Positions 27,150 through 36,488 of a DNA stretch of 57,987 bases are shown piece by piece. The position numbers and the translations under genes were made by a program. The DNA is from JANXXV01 sp038230275 (GTDB lineage: Bacteria; Acidobacteriota; Terriglobia; Bryobacterales; Bryobacteraceae): positions 1 to 57,987 of the forward strand of contig JBBRNO010000026.1 in the NCBI GenBank assembly GCA_038230275.1. The letters are read 5' to 3'. Every line of letters begins with the position of its first letter. Within the stretch, counting starts at the first letter, position 1. Below the pieces are notes generated by a model that was given only the letters and a program-made list of their open reading frames with translations, had not been told where the DNA came from and made no database searches.

Positions 27150-30100
27150 ATGCTCGTCCTTATCCTTTTGCTGTTGAACCTGGCGGCTGCGGCAAATGCG
27201 CAGGTAGCATCCAGCACATTGTTGGGAGAGGTGCGCGACGGAACGGGTGCAATGATTCCGGGCGCGCGGCTGACGGTCACGCGCATTTCGACGGGATTCT
27301 CAAGGGAGAGTACGACGAACCCTCAAGGAGCTTACCGCCTTGACGAATTGCAACCGGGCCTCTACAACGTTCAGGTAAATAAGGCGGGTTTCCGGTCACT
27401 GACCGTGCGCGGAGTGCTGCTGGAAATCAATCAGAAGCTGCGCCTCGGCTTCGATCTTCAGGTAGGGCGCGAAATGGAGAGCATCACCGTCCGCGCGCAA
27501 GTATCGCAGTTGCAGACGGAGGATCCATCGCAAGGATACCGGTTGGATTCGCGCACTATCACCGCGCTGCCCCTGGCGGTGCGCAACGTATTCTCTTTGA
27601 TGACGCTGGGACCGGGAGTGGTGCCGCGGCAACTGGGTGGATTTACGCGCGACATCATTGGAGATCTGCAAGCCGCACGGGGCGCGGTATCGCTGAATCC
27701 GCCGATTAACGGGGCGCGATCGACGATGAACGTTTATCTCTTCGACGGCGCCTACAACACGGATCGGAATACGTTTGTGATGGCGGTGAACCCGCTGCTG
27801 GAAACGGTGCAGGAGTTTCGCATTCAGACGTCGCTGCCGTCGGCGGAATTCGCCCAGGCGGGCGGCGGGATGGTGGATGTGGTTAGCAAATCCGGCAGCA
27901 AGGGCTTTCACGGCAGCGGCTTTGAGTTCTTTCGAAACGAGGCGTCTGACGCACGAAACTTTTTCGATGCACCATCGCTGCCCCGCCCTATCTTCCGGCA
28001 CAATCAGTATGGCGGTTCGCTGGGAGGCCCGGTGCCGGTGAGTTCGACGTTCTTCTTTGCCAGCTATGAAGGGTTGCGGGGCAAGCAGGCGAAGTCGTCA
28101 TTGAACGTCGTCCCTACGCGGGCTTTGCGAGGCGGTGATTTCCGTGGGCGCAATCAAATCTTTGATCCGATGACGCTGGATGAGAATACTTTGGAACGCG
28201 CGCCTTTTCCGGGCAACCGCATCCCAGCTTCCCGAATTGACGTGGCGGCAAGAAGGTACCTGGCCGACTATGAGCCGCTGCCGAATCAACCGGGGCAGCA
28301 GAACAACTACTTAAGCGTCACTCCGAACGAGAATGTGGGGGACAACGCATCCGGCAGGATCGATCATCAATTCAAGAACCGAAGCATCCTATTCGGACGC
28401 TACACCATCAACGACGAACGGGATCAAATCGCGAATAATTTCCCGGACCGGAAATCGGCCGAGGATACGCGATCGCAGCAGGTGGCGTTGGGGCATACCG
28501 CGAGTGGAAAAAGTTGGTTTAACGAAATGCGCGCGTCCTTTACGCGCTTCCGCGTGTTCGATGTGCCGCAGAGTGCGTTCCAGACGAACATCGCGCGGCA
28601 GTTGGGGATCTCCGGTTTGCCGGCCGATCCATTCACATTCGGACTGCCTTCGTTCGTGATCTCTGGAATTTCGGCAATCACCGATTCCAGCACTTTGCCG
28701 CAGTTGCAGCGGGACAACTTCTGGCATCTGGCGAATGGAGTTTCCCTCAATCGCGGCGAGCATACGGTGAAGTTTGGCTTCGACTACGTTCACTTTCAGT
28801 TGAATTACCTGCAGAGCCGAATGGTGCGCGGCCAGTATATCTATACGGGTGCGTTCACGTCGGATCTCCACTCGCCGGAGAAGACGGGCGACGGGTTCGC
28901 CGACTTCCTACTGGGATTGCCACAGGTGACCAGCCGCAACATCGGCACTACGCAAGCATACTTGCGGCAAGACAGCGAAGCCTATTATTTGCAGAATGAA
29001 TGGAAAGTTGCGCGGCACCTGGTGGTGACTTTGGGGGCACGGTATGAATACAGCTCTCCTTACCATGAAATCCGCGAGAGCCTGTTGAACCTGGACTATA
29101 CGCGCCTGCCGCGCGCGCCGCGCCTGACACGGGTGGGCGCGGCGGTGAGGCCCGACAAGAACAATTTTGCTCCGCGCGCGGGGTTGGCGTGGAGGCTTCC
29201 TGACAATTCGATATTCCGGGCCGGTTATGGAATCTATTACAGCCCTGAAATCTCTGTTGAGACGTACGATTTGATTCGCAACGGTGTGCGGAACGAACGT
29301 GATGAGACGGACGGGATCGTACCGATTCTGACGACCAGGATCGGGTTTCCGCGAACGGCCAGCACGGGCCTTCCCAGCTACTTCGGTGTGGATCCAGCAG
29401 CGCGAACTCCTTTCATGCAGCAATGGAATGCAAGTTTGCAGCATGAGCTTCCGGGCAAAGTGGTGCTGGAGGCCGCCTACGTAGGATCGAAGGGAACCAA
29501 GCTGGGGCGATTTCGAACCTTCAATACACCGCAGCATGTGGAAACTGGTGAGAACCTGCCGCCGCGTCCGGGCGAATTGCAAGCACTGCGGCCCTTCCCC
29601 GCGCTGGGTCAGATTATCCAGCGCCAGCACATCGCCAACTCGTCCTATCATTCGTTACTAGTGAAGGTGGAAAAGCGCGCGGGCACCAACCTGGCTTTTC
29701 TGTCGAGTTTTGTATGGTCGAAATCGATAGACGATGCCGACAGCGTGGTGCCCGGGCAGTTTGAAAGTTTCGGGGCGCAGGATGAGAGGAACCTGCGGCT
29801 GGAACGCGGGCTTTCGTTCTTCCATGTGGGCCGCCGGTTTAGCGGGTCGGTCCTTTACAACCTTCCAGCGCCAAAGGTGTTTCACTATGCGCTGCAGGAC
29901 TGGCAGTTGAACGGGATTGTTACGGTGCAGGATGGGACACCGCTGAATCCCGTTTATCTGGGCTTCGACCCGGCAAATTCCGGTACGCCAAACCGTCCCG
30001 ATGTGGTGCCCGGGCAGCCGCTGTTGCTGCCGGATGGGCAGCGCACCGCCGACCATTTTTATAATCCTGCGGCCTTTCAGCCTTCGAAGCCGTACACGTT

Positions 30101-30344
30101 TGGCAACGCCGGAAGGAACGTTTTGCCCGGCCCGGGAAGCGCGTTGGTGGACTTGGATCTGATTCGCAGTTTTCCGATTGGTGAGTCGGCGGCGATGGAA
30201 ATCCGCGCGGAATGCTTCAATGTTTTCAATCATCCAAACTATGGCCGGCCTTCTCCGTATCCCGATTTTGGTGCGTTCTTCGGTAAGATTTCATCCACCG
30301 GAGAGCCTCGCCGGTTCCAGTTCGCTATCCGCTTCGATTTTTAG
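27150..30344 (+). CDS. Oar-like TonB-dependent receptor with carboxypeptidase-regulatory domain
   Basis: A 1064-aa outer-membrane protein. After the signal peptide (MLVLILLLLNLAAAANAQ) comes a carboxypeptidase-regulatory-like domain at about 20-105: LLGEVRDGTGAMIPGARLTV, then NPQGAYRLDELQPGLYNVQV. A plug domain follows, then a barrel that ends on an aromatic strand (RRFQFAIRFDF), as needed for outer-membrane insertion. This architecture is abundant in acidobacteria and thought to import oligosaccharides or act as an adhesin. No TonB box is obvious and no SusD partner lies next to it. GGYSLGGP-like and NHPNYGRPSPYPDFG motifs near the end are typical. Substrate unknown. Confidence 0.88.
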   Translation: MLVLILLLLNLAAAANAQVASSTLLGEVRDGTGAMIPGARLTVTRISTGFSRESTTNPQGAYRLDELQPGLYNVQVNKAGFRSLTVRGVLLEINQKLRLGFDLQVGREMESITVRAQVSQLQTEDPSQGYRLDSRTITALPLAVRNVFSLMTLGPGVVPRQLGGFTRDIIGDLQAARGAVSLNPPINGARSTMNVYLFDGAYNTDRNTFVMAVNPLLETVQEFRIQTSLPSAEFAQAGGGMVDVVSKSGSKGFHGSGFEFFRNEASDARNFFDAPSLPRPIFRHNQYGGSLGGPVPVSSTFFFASYEGLRGKQAKSSLNVVPTRALRGGDFRGRNQIFDPMTLDENTLERAPFPGNRIPASRIDVAARRYLADYEPLPNQPGQQNNYLSVTPNENVGDNASGRIDHQFKNRSILFGRYTINDERDQIANNFPDRKSAEDTRSQQVALGHTASGKSWFNEMRASFTRFRVFDVPQSAFQTNIARQLGISGLPADPFTFGLPSFVISGISAITDSSTLPQLQRDNFWHLANGVSLNRGEHTVKFGFDYVHFQLNYLQSRMVRGQYIYTGAFTSDLHSPEKTGDGFADFLLGLPQVTSRNIGTTQAYLRQDSEAYYLQNEWKVARHLVVTLGARYEYSSPYHEIRESLLNLDYTRLPRAPRLTRVGAAVRPDKNNFAPRAGLAWRLPDNSIFRAGYGIYYSPEISVETYDLIRNGVRNERDETDGIVPILTTRIGFPRTASTGLPSYFGVDPAARTPFMQQWNASLQHELPGKVVLEAAYVGSKGTKLGRFRTFNTPQHVETGENLPPRPGELQALRPFPALGQIIQRQHIANSSYHSLLVKVEKRAGTNLAFLSSFVWSKSIDDADSVVPGQFESFGAQDERNLRLERGLSFFHVGRRFSGSVLYNLPAPKVFHYALQDWQLNGIVTVQDGTPLNPVYLGFDPANSGTPNRPDVVPGQPLLLPDGQRTADHFYNPAAFQPSKPYTFGNAGRNVLPGPGSALVDLDLIRSFPIGESAAMEIRAECFNVFNHPNYGRPSPYPDFGAFFGKISSTGEPRRFQFAIRFDF

Positions 30345-30403
30345 AACGAAAACCTCCTCGGAACGCGTCAACGGAGTGACAGACAAAACGCAAGGAGGAT
30401 TTC

Positions 30404-30967
30404 ATGACATTTGAACTGGCTGGTAAGAACATTGCAATTCTGGTTGCCGACGGCTTTGAGCAGTCTGAACTGGCCGAACCGAAAAGCGCGCTGGAAAAGG
30501 CGGGCGCGACCACAGAGATTGTATCGCCGGCGAAAGAGAAGGTTCGAGGCTGGAAAGACAAGGACTGGGGTGATTCGTTTCCGGTGGATGTGGCGTTGGA
30601 CGTAGCTAACGTCAATTCCTACGATGGTTTGCTGTTGCCGGGCGGCGTGATGAACCCCGATCAGTTGCGAATGAACACGAGAGCAGTCGAATTCGTGAAG
30701 AGCTTCTTTGACGCCGGCAAGCCGGTGGCGGCCATTTGCCACGGACCTTGGACGCTGGTGGAGGCAGGCGTGCTTCGCGGCCGGACGGTTACTTCGTGGC
30801 CATCGCTCCAAACCGATATTCGCAATGCAGGTGGAAACTGGGTGGACCGCGAAGTGGTGAACGACAACGGTCTGGTGACGAGCCGGAAGCCCGCGGACAT
30901 CCCCGCGTTCAACCGGAAGATGATCGAAGAATTTGGCGAAGGCCGTCATCAAAAGAAGGCATCATGA
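30404..30967 (+). CDS. DJ-1/PfpI family protein (YhbO-like)
   Basis: A 187-aa class I glutamine-amidotransferase-fold protein. NIAILVADGFEQSEL gives the conserved acidic residue E19, and PVAAICHGPW holds the nucleophile elbow with C112 and H113. The family includes proteases, glyoxalases and proposed deglycases that guard against carbonyl stress, and members cannot be told apart here. YDGLLLPGGVMNPDQLR is typical of PfpI/YhbO. A perfect AAGGAGG site precedes the ATG. The downstream membrane gene starts on the last codons (ATGA overlap), so they form an operon. Confidence 0.88.
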   Translation: MTFELAGKNIAILVADGFEQSELAEPKSALEKAGATTEIVSPAKEKVRGWKDKDWGDSFPVDVALDVANVNSYDGLLLPGGVMNPDQLRMNTRAVEFVKSFFDAGKPVAAICHGPWTLVEAGVLRGRTVTSWPSLQTDIRNAGGNWVDREVVNDNGLVTSRKPADIPAFNRKMIEEFGEGRHQKKAS

Positions 30968-31218
30968 CGTCGAGAAAAGGCACGTACCTGGCGGTAATGG
31001 CGGTGACGGCGGTTCTGTTCGTGCTGTACCTGTTTATTGCTCCGTCGTTTCTGAACGGTGAATCAGTTCCATGGTTCGTATATGCGATTACCCTCGTGTC
31101 CATAGCGGCAGTTGCGGCGGGCCTCAAGATTTGGCGGGTGCGCGTTAATAAGAAGAACCCAATGGATCGAGAAGAAGGCCTGGTGAGCGGCGAAGTGCGA
31201 AATGTTGTAAAATCTTGA
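30964..31218 (+). CDS. Small two-helix membrane protein
   Basis: An 84-aa protein with helices at about 9-27 (LAVMAVTAVLFVLYLFIAP) and 37-55 (VYAITLVSIAAVAAGLKIW), then a charged tail with RVNKKNPMDREEG. No family was recognised. It overlaps the DJ-1-like gene by four bases (ATGA), so it is translationally coupled and probably works with it or shares its regulation. Confidence 0.6.
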   Translation: MTSRKGTYLAVMAVTAVLFVLYLFIAPSFLNGESVPWFVYAITLVSIAAVAAGLKIWRVRVNKKNPMDREEGLVSGEVRNVVKS

Positions 31219-31244
31219 CAACTCTTTGAATTAGGAGTTCCAAG

Positions 31245-33098
31245 ATGCGCTCCGTTATCTCCGCCTGCATGGCGGCCATTACCGCTGTGGCTCTCAGCGC
31301 CGCAGAATCACCGAAGAAAGCCCAACCAGAGGCGCTGCCGCCCGACCGGTTCTCTGAAGCGCACGCGCCGCTATTCCAGGCTGCGCCGTCCCGTGACGCG
31401 GCGGCGCTTACGGAAAAGATGTTTGCTTCTGGCGCTGGCATTCCGGGTACCGCTGCGATGCCGCGGCGTAACTTTGTAGATCAATACGTATTCGGGAAGA
31501 TGGATCTGGACGGCATTCCCCACGCGGGACTGGCCACCGATAGCGAGTTTCTGCGGAGAGTTTCGCTGGATCTCACGGGGCGCATCCCTCCCTCGGAAGA
31601 GCTGAAAGCTTTCGTTGCCGATACGGATCCTGCGAAACGAGACAAGCTGATTGACCGGTTGTTGGCGAGCGATGCGTACGTGGATAAGTGGGCGTATTAC
31701 TTCATGGACCTCTTCCGCGCTAACGGGAAGATGGGCCGCGGACAGAATCTCTTTCATTATTGGATGAAGGAGAATCTGCGGGTGGATCGTCCGTACGACG
31801 ACACCGTGCGGTCGATCATCGCGGCGGCGGCGAAGAGCAACCACGTGGTGGCTGCATCGAACGTGATTGCGCGCGAGCACGTGCAGGGGAAGCCGCAGCC
31901 CGACGATGGCGCCGACCTTGGCATGGTTCATCAGCTGGACACCGACGATGAGCTTGCAGTTTTGTACGGGAAGACGTTCCTGGGCATCAATCTTTCCTGT
32001 ATTTCCTGCCACGACGGTAAGGGCCATCTGGAGAAGGTGAACGTTTGGCTTTCGCAACAGAAGCGTTCGCAGTTCTTTCAGAACTCTTCATTTCTGGGCC
32101 ATTCGCGTTACCTGATGTATTGGGAAGATGGCAAGCCGCAATCGGGCGAGTTTCTGATTGACGATCATAATCCCGGCTATAACACGAAGGGCGGCAGTAT
32201 GATTCGGGTCCCGCGATTTGGCGGGCCTAACGATCCGGCATTTATTCTCACCGGCGAGAAGGCGAAGCCGGATGCGGATCCGCGCGATGAGCTGGGCCGC
32301 ATGATTACCGCCCATCCGCAATTTGCCCGCGCGACGGCGAATATCTTCTGGGCGCGGATGATGTCCTTCGGCATTGTGGAGCCGTTCGATGAGTTCGATC
32401 TGGCGCGGCAAGACCCAAAGAATGTTCCCGCCGGATGGCAGTTGCAGCCATCGCATCCGGAATTGTTGAACGCGCTGGCGGACGAATTCCGCAAGAACAA
32501 CTACAGCATTCGCCATCTTCTGGGTGTGATTTGCCGGTCGAACGCGTATCAGCTTTCGGCGCGCTTTGACGGGGAATGGAAAGACAGCTATACGAAATAT
32601 TACGCGCGGAAGTATGTGCGCCAGCTTTCGGCGGAAGAGTTGCATGATGCCATCACCATTGCTACCAGCCGCCCGGCCAACTTTGTCTATAGCGGCGATA
32701 AGAGTGGCGCGAAGATGGGCATGGCGATGCAACTCAGCGGTCCGGCGGGCGGCGGCGATGTTCGGTATTTCATGCAGACGTTCGGGCAATCGAATCGCAG
32801 TAATCCGCCGAGGAATCCCACTGGCTCTCCGCTGCAGCCGCTGCTGCTGATGCAATCTTCCGTGGTGAACGAGCGTGTGCTGGCGGCCAAGGACAGCCGT
32901 GTGCAGCGCCTGCTGGACACCTACAAAGACAACAACGCGCGAGTGGTAGATGAGCTATTCCTGGCGACACTTTCGCGGATGCCTTCGAAATCGGAACAGG
33001 ATGTGGCGCTGCAGGCGATGCAACAGGACCGTACGCGCGGAGCGCAGAATCTGCAATGGGCGCTGATCAATCAAGTGGAATTCGTGTTCAACTATTGA
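31245..33098 (+). CDS. DUF1549/DUF1553 (PSD1-type) protein with one CxxCH motif
   Basis: A 617-aa protein with a signal peptide (ISACMAAITAVALSAAES). DUF1549 covers about 65-270, with FVDQYVFGKMDLDGI, then FLRRVSLDLTGRIPPSEELK and a CISCHDG heme-binding-like motif at about 250. DUF1553 covers about 330-600 and ends with FLATLSRMPSKSEQDVAL and ALINQVEFVFNY. These paired domains are frequent in planctomycetes and acidobacteria, usually beside a DUF1501 gene as here. Their role is undefined, with polysaccharide breakdown proposed. TAGGAG precedes the ATG. GTTGT/ACAAC flanks a TAAAAT box at about 31206-31224, a likely promoter. Confidence 0.88.
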   Translation: MRSVISACMAAITAVALSAAESPKKAQPEALPPDRFSEAHAPLFQAAPSRDAAALTEKMFASGAGIPGTAAMPRRNFVDQYVFGKMDLDGIPHAGLATDSEFLRRVSLDLTGRIPPSEELKAFVADTDPAKRDKLIDRLLASDAYVDKWAYYFMDLFRANGKMGRGQNLFHYWMKENLRVDRPYDDTVRSIIAAAAKSNHVVAASNVIAREHVQGKPQPDDGADLGMVHQLDTDDELAVLYGKTFLGINLSCISCHDGKGHLEKVNVWLSQQKRSQFFQNSSFLGHSRYLMYWEDGKPQSGEFLIDDHNPGYNTKGGSMIRVPRFGGPNDPAFILTGEKAKPDADPRDELGRMITAHPQFARATANIFWARMMSFGIVEPFDEFDLARQDPKNVPAGWQLQPSHPELLNALADEFRKNNYSIRHLLGVICRSNAYQLSARFDGEWKDSYTKYYARKYVRQLSAEELHDAITIATSRPANFVYSGDKSGAKMGMAMQLSGPAGGGDVRYFMQTFGQSNRSNPPRNPTGSPLQPLLLMQSSVVNERVLAAKDSRVQRLLDTYKDNNARVVDELFLATLSRMPSKSEQDVALQAMQQDRTRGAQNLQWALINQVEFVFNY

Positions 33099-33108
33099 GG
33101 TTATTACG

Positions 33109-34512
33109 ATGACACCGCACCGAACCGTTGCCGATGTGACGCGCAGCAGACGCGATCTTTTGAAGATTGGCGGACTGGGGCTGCTTGGCGCTTCGGTGGA
33201 TGCCGTGTGGCCGCTGCAATTGCGCGCCGGCGAGAGTAAAGTCAAACCCCGAGGCACCGCGCGGAATGTGATCTTTTATGAAATCTCCGGGGCTATCAGC
33301 CATGTGGAAGGATTCGATTTCAAGGAGAGTCCGGGCACCCCGAAGGATCTGGACGTACACCGCCTGAACTCGGATCTGTCGCTTTCGCGGCTGCTGTTTC
33401 CGCGGCTGGAAAAGCAGATGGACAAGCTGTCCATCGTACGGTCGATGCTGAGCCATGAGGAAGTGCATTTTCGCGGGCAGTATTATCAGCAGACCGGGCG
33501 GCAGATGAATCTGGCATTTGCGCGCGAGATTCCGTCCATCGGTTCGGTAATCGCGATGGAATTGGAACAGCGGCGCAGAGCCGCGGACACGTTTCCCACC
33601 TACATGTCGTTCTATCTGGAGAAGGGCGCGGCAGGTGCGCTTTCGACAGGGTTTCTGCCGCCGCGGTTTTCGGTGGTGGACATCAATCCGGAATCCGCGG
33701 TGAAGGGCGCCGCGCTCGATGACAAGGCCGTTGAACTTCTGGAAGAACGCTGGCGGCTGCTGCAGCAGTTGCGGGAATCGCGCCTGATCAAGCCGGCGTC
33801 GCTGGGCCGGGACATGGCCGGTTATGAAGATCACTATGAGACGGCGCACCGGTTGATTTCCGATTCGCGCTGGCCCGCGGCTTTCAAGATCGCGGAAGAA
33901 GACCGCAAGCGTTACGGCAACAATCCCGTGGGCATTTCCTGCATTCTGGCGCGCAATGTACTGGCGCAGGATGCGGGCACGCACTACATTCATATCTGTC
34001 ATCCGGGGTGGGATCATCACGTGCAGATCTGGGATCGCAAGGCCAGCTCAAATCACTACGGGTTGTGCGCGGAGTTTGACCCGGCCTTCGCCAGTTTGCT
34101 GGAAGATCTGGCGGCGACTAAGTCGAAGACCGATCCATCGAAGACGCTGTTGGATGAAACGCTGGTGGTCTGCATGAGCGAGTTCGGACGCACGCCGGGC
34201 GCCTTGAACAACATGGCAGGACGCGACCATTACAACAAGTGCTATCCAGCGCTGTTTGCCGGTGCGGGCGTGAAAGGCGGAACGGTTCTGGGCCGCACCG
34301 ACGCCGATGGTGTGAAGTGCCTGGAAACAGGTTGGGGTCACAAGGAACAGCCGCGGATGGAGAACATAACCGCTACCATGTACTCTGCGCTGGGCATCGA
34401 TTGGAGCAAAGAGATTCGCAACACCCCCTCTGGCCGTACGTATGCGTATGTGGACCCGCTGGGCCCGAACGGCTATATCCCGACGAATGACATTACGACC
34501 ATTTACGGCTAG
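33109..34512 (+). CDS. DUF1501 protein with Tat signal (sulfatase-like fold)
   Basis: A 467-aa protein of the DUF1501 family, related to the alkaline phosphatase/sulfatase fold. A twin-arginine signal (SRRDLLKIGGLGLLGASVDA) shows export in folded form. Family blocks seen: FDFKESPGTPKDLDV, then KLSIVRSMLSHEEVHFRGQY, HICHPGWDHHVQIWDRKA with its metal-binding-like histidines, and VVCMSEFGRTPGALNN. It starts 10 bases after the DUF1549 stop, so the pair is an operon. The downstream FGE-like gene starts inside its last 26 bases. Function is unproven; the pairing with DUF1549/1553 proteins is a general pattern. Confidence 0.88.
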   Translation: MTPHRTVADVTRSRRDLLKIGGLGLLGASVDAVWPLQLRAGESKVKPRGTARNVIFYEISGAISHVEGFDFKESPGTPKDLDVHRLNSDLSLSRLLFPRLEKQMDKLSIVRSMLSHEEVHFRGQYYQQTGRQMNLAFAREIPSIGSVIAMELEQRRRAADTFPTYMSFYLEKGAAGALSTGFLPPRFSVVDINPESAVKGAALDDKAVELLEERWRLLQQLRESRLIKPASLGRDMAGYEDHYETAHRLISDSRWPAAFKIAEEDRKRYGNNPVGISCILARNVLAQDAGTHYIHICHPGWDHHVQIWDRKASSNHYGLCAEFDPAFASLLEDLAATKSKTDPSKTLLDETLVVCMSEFGRTPGALNNMAGRDHYNKCYPALFAGAGVKGGTVLGRTDADGVKCLETGWGHKEQPRMENITATMYSALGIDWSKEIRNTPSGRTYAYVDPLGPNGYIPTNDITTIYG

Positions 34513-35281
34513 CCTGCTCTGCTGTTTGTCCATCGGGATCGTGGTTGGCGCCGAGCCCGGCATGGTCTTCATTCCCGGCGGCGACTATCCGCGGGGACGA
34601 TCGCATACGCTGCCGGACGATGGAATGAAGTGGGTTCCCGAATTGATGAAGGACGACCGTCCGGTGCGGCGCATCTTTGTAGATGCCTTCTATCTGGATG
34701 CGCATGAGACTACCAACCAGGAGTATGCGGCTTTTGTGAAAGCGGCCCATCACAGGGCGCCGTACAACTGGCCGCAGGGCAAGGTGCCGGAAGGGAAAGG
34801 AAAGCTGCCGGTGGTGGACGTGAGTTGGGACGACGCGGTGGCGTATGCGAAGTGGGCTGGAAAGCGCCTGCCGACCGAGGCGGAATGGGAACGGGCCGCC
34901 CGCGGAATTGTAGAAGGCGCGAAGTATCCGTGGGGCAATCGGGAACCGGAAAAGGCGGATGCGCGTTTTGATGTTCCAGACGGGCCTGGTGAGGTGGCAA
35001 AGTTCCCTGCGAACTATTTTGGTGTTTACGATGTGGCGGGCAATGTGTGGGAGTGGTGTGCCGATTGGTACGGGATTGACTATTACGCGGCGGCGGCGGA
35101 GAAGAATCCGGCTGGGCCTGAGGCGGGGCTGTATCGGGTGCTGCGTGGCGGGTCCTGGGCGGATGTGCCGAAGTATCTAACATGCGCCAACCGGAGTTGG
35201 GCGCGGCCTGCCGAACGCAGTCCAAATATTGGATTCCGGTGTGCGAAGAGCCTTAAGGCTGGTGGCCCTCGGATCAAGTAG
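34487..35281 (+). CDS. FGE-sulfatase (SUMF1) domain protein, probably not a true FGE
   Basis: A 264-aa exported protein. MTLRPFTASLLCCLSIGIVV is the signal peptide, and the SUMF1 fold starts at GMVFIPGGDYPRG. ETTNQEYAAFVKAAHHRAPY, WDDAVAYAKWAGKRLPTEAE and YDVAGNVWEWCADWYG are hallmarks. Authentic formylglycine-generating enzymes carry two active-site cysteines shortly after the RGGS motif. Here the region is RGGSWADVPKYLTCANRSWA with only one, so sulfatase activation is unlikely and a structural or binding role is more probable. The start at 34487 overlaps the DUF1501 end. The next gene starts two bases after its stop. Confidence 0.82.
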   Translation: MTLRPFTASLLCCLSIGIVVGAEPGMVFIPGGDYPRGRSHTLPDDGMKWVPELMKDDRPVRRIFVDAFYLDAHETTNQEYAAFVKAAHHRAPYNWPQGKVPEGKGKLPVVDVSWDDAVAYAKWAGKRLPTEAEWERAARGIVEGAKYPWGNREPEKADARFDVPDGPGEVAKFPANYFGVYDVAGNVWEWCADWYGIDYYAAAAEKNPAGPEAGLYRVLRGGSWADVPKYLTCANRSWARPAERSPNIGFRCAKSLKAGGPRIK

Positions 35282-35282
35282 A

Positions 35283-36470
35283 ATGACAGTTTCCATGATT
35301 AAATCAGCGATGTTCCTTGTGTGCTCGGCGGCGTTTGCTCAATCCTTGAAGCTGCCGGCGCCTTATGCGACGCCCTCGGCATCCAATGGGGCGAAGATTA
35401 TTCCGCGGCCAACGGGGGCCGAGTTGAAGCTTCCAACCGGATTTGTCGCCGAGGAATACGCGGTCGGATTTGGACGGCCTCGATTCATGGCAGCGGGGCC
35501 ACATGGCGAAGTTCTGCTCAGCGACATGCTGCCGGGGCCGGACGGCGTGGTGTACGTGCTGACGAACGGCGGGAAGGACCGGAAGAAGCTGATTGAAGGG
35601 TTGGACCGGCCTTATGGATTGGCGTTCTGGAAGGATTATCTGTACGTGGCTGAGACCACTTCGGTGAAGCGCTACAAGTACGACGGGAAGGCGATGACCG
35701 CCGGCGCCGGCGAAGAAGTGGTTGCCATGAAGGAATTTGGAAAGGGACACATCACGCGGACAGTTCTGTTCAGCGCCAAGGGTGACAAGATGTACGTGGC
35801 GGTGGGTTCATCGGGGAATCTGGTGCTGGGTGATCCGCCCATGCGCGCCGCGATCAATCGCTTCAATCCGGATGGAACGGGGCATGAAATCTATGCATCG
35901 GGCATTCGCAACCCGGTGGGGCTGCGGTTTTATCCCGGGTCGCGGACCATCTGGACTAGCGCGGAGGAGCGTGACGCGCTGGGTGACGATCTGGTGCCGG
36001 ACTATTTTACGCACGTGCAAGAAGGCGGATTCTACGGGTGGCCGTATTCCTACCTGGGGAAAAATGAAGACCCGCGGATCACGGACAAGCGTCCGGACCT
36101 GGTGGCCAAAGCGATTGTGCCTGATGTGATTCTGGAGCCGCATTGCGCGGTGCTGGATTTTATTTTCTACACCGGCAAGCAGTTCCCCGCGGAGTATCGC
36201 GGCGGCGCGTTTCTGGCGAACCATGGATCGTCGAACCGGGCCAAACGGCTGGGATACTCCATCACATTCGTGCCGTTCCAGAACGGGAAACCGTCCGGTC
36301 CAACCAGGGACTTTGTCACGGGATGGATGGCGGGGCCCGATGACCGGGAAGTGTGGGGCCGTCCAGTGGGACTATTGCAATTGCCCGATGGAAGCCTGTT
36401 AATTTCCGACGATGGCGGTAAGGCTGTGTGGCACGTTGCTTATGACGCAAAGAGCACTGCTAAGCGCTAA
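35283..36470 (+). CDS. PQQ-dependent sugar dehydrogenase-like beta-propeller (sorbosone dehydrogenase family)
   Basis: A 395-aa secreted propeller. The signal peptide is IKSAMFLVCSAAFAQS. FVAEEYAVGFGRPRFMAAGP, then DRPYGLAFWKDYLYVAET, YASGIRNPVGLRFYP and GGFYGWPYSYLG are typical blade motifs of the soluble glucose/sorbosone dehydrogenase group. WGRPVGLLQLPDGSLLISDD closes the propeller. Members may oxidise sugars with PQQ or be catalytically inactive; PQQ genes are not in the window. It follows the FGE-like gene by one base, so the four genes from 31245 read as one transcription unit. A start at 35295 is an alternative. Confidence 0.75.
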   Translation: MTVSMIKSAMFLVCSAAFAQSLKLPAPYATPSASNGAKIIPRPTGAELKLPTGFVAEEYAVGFGRPRFMAAGPHGEVLLSDMLPGPDGVVYVLTNGGKDRKKLIEGLDRPYGLAFWKDYLYVAETTSVKRYKYDGKAMTAGAGEEVVAMKEFGKGHITRTVLFSAKGDKMYVAVGSSGNLVLGDPPMRAAINRFNPDGTGHEIYASGIRNPVGLRFYPGSRTIWTSAEERDALGDDLVPDYFTHVQEGGFYGWPYSYLGKNEDPRITDKRPDLVAKAIVPDVILEPHCAVLDFIFYTGKQFPAEYRGGAFLANHGSSNRAKRLGYSITFVPFQNGKPSGPTRDFVTGWMAGPDDREVWGRPVGLLQLPDGSLLISDDGGKAVWHVAYDAKSTAKR

Positions 36471-36488
36471 ACGCGCGATACTATAACG

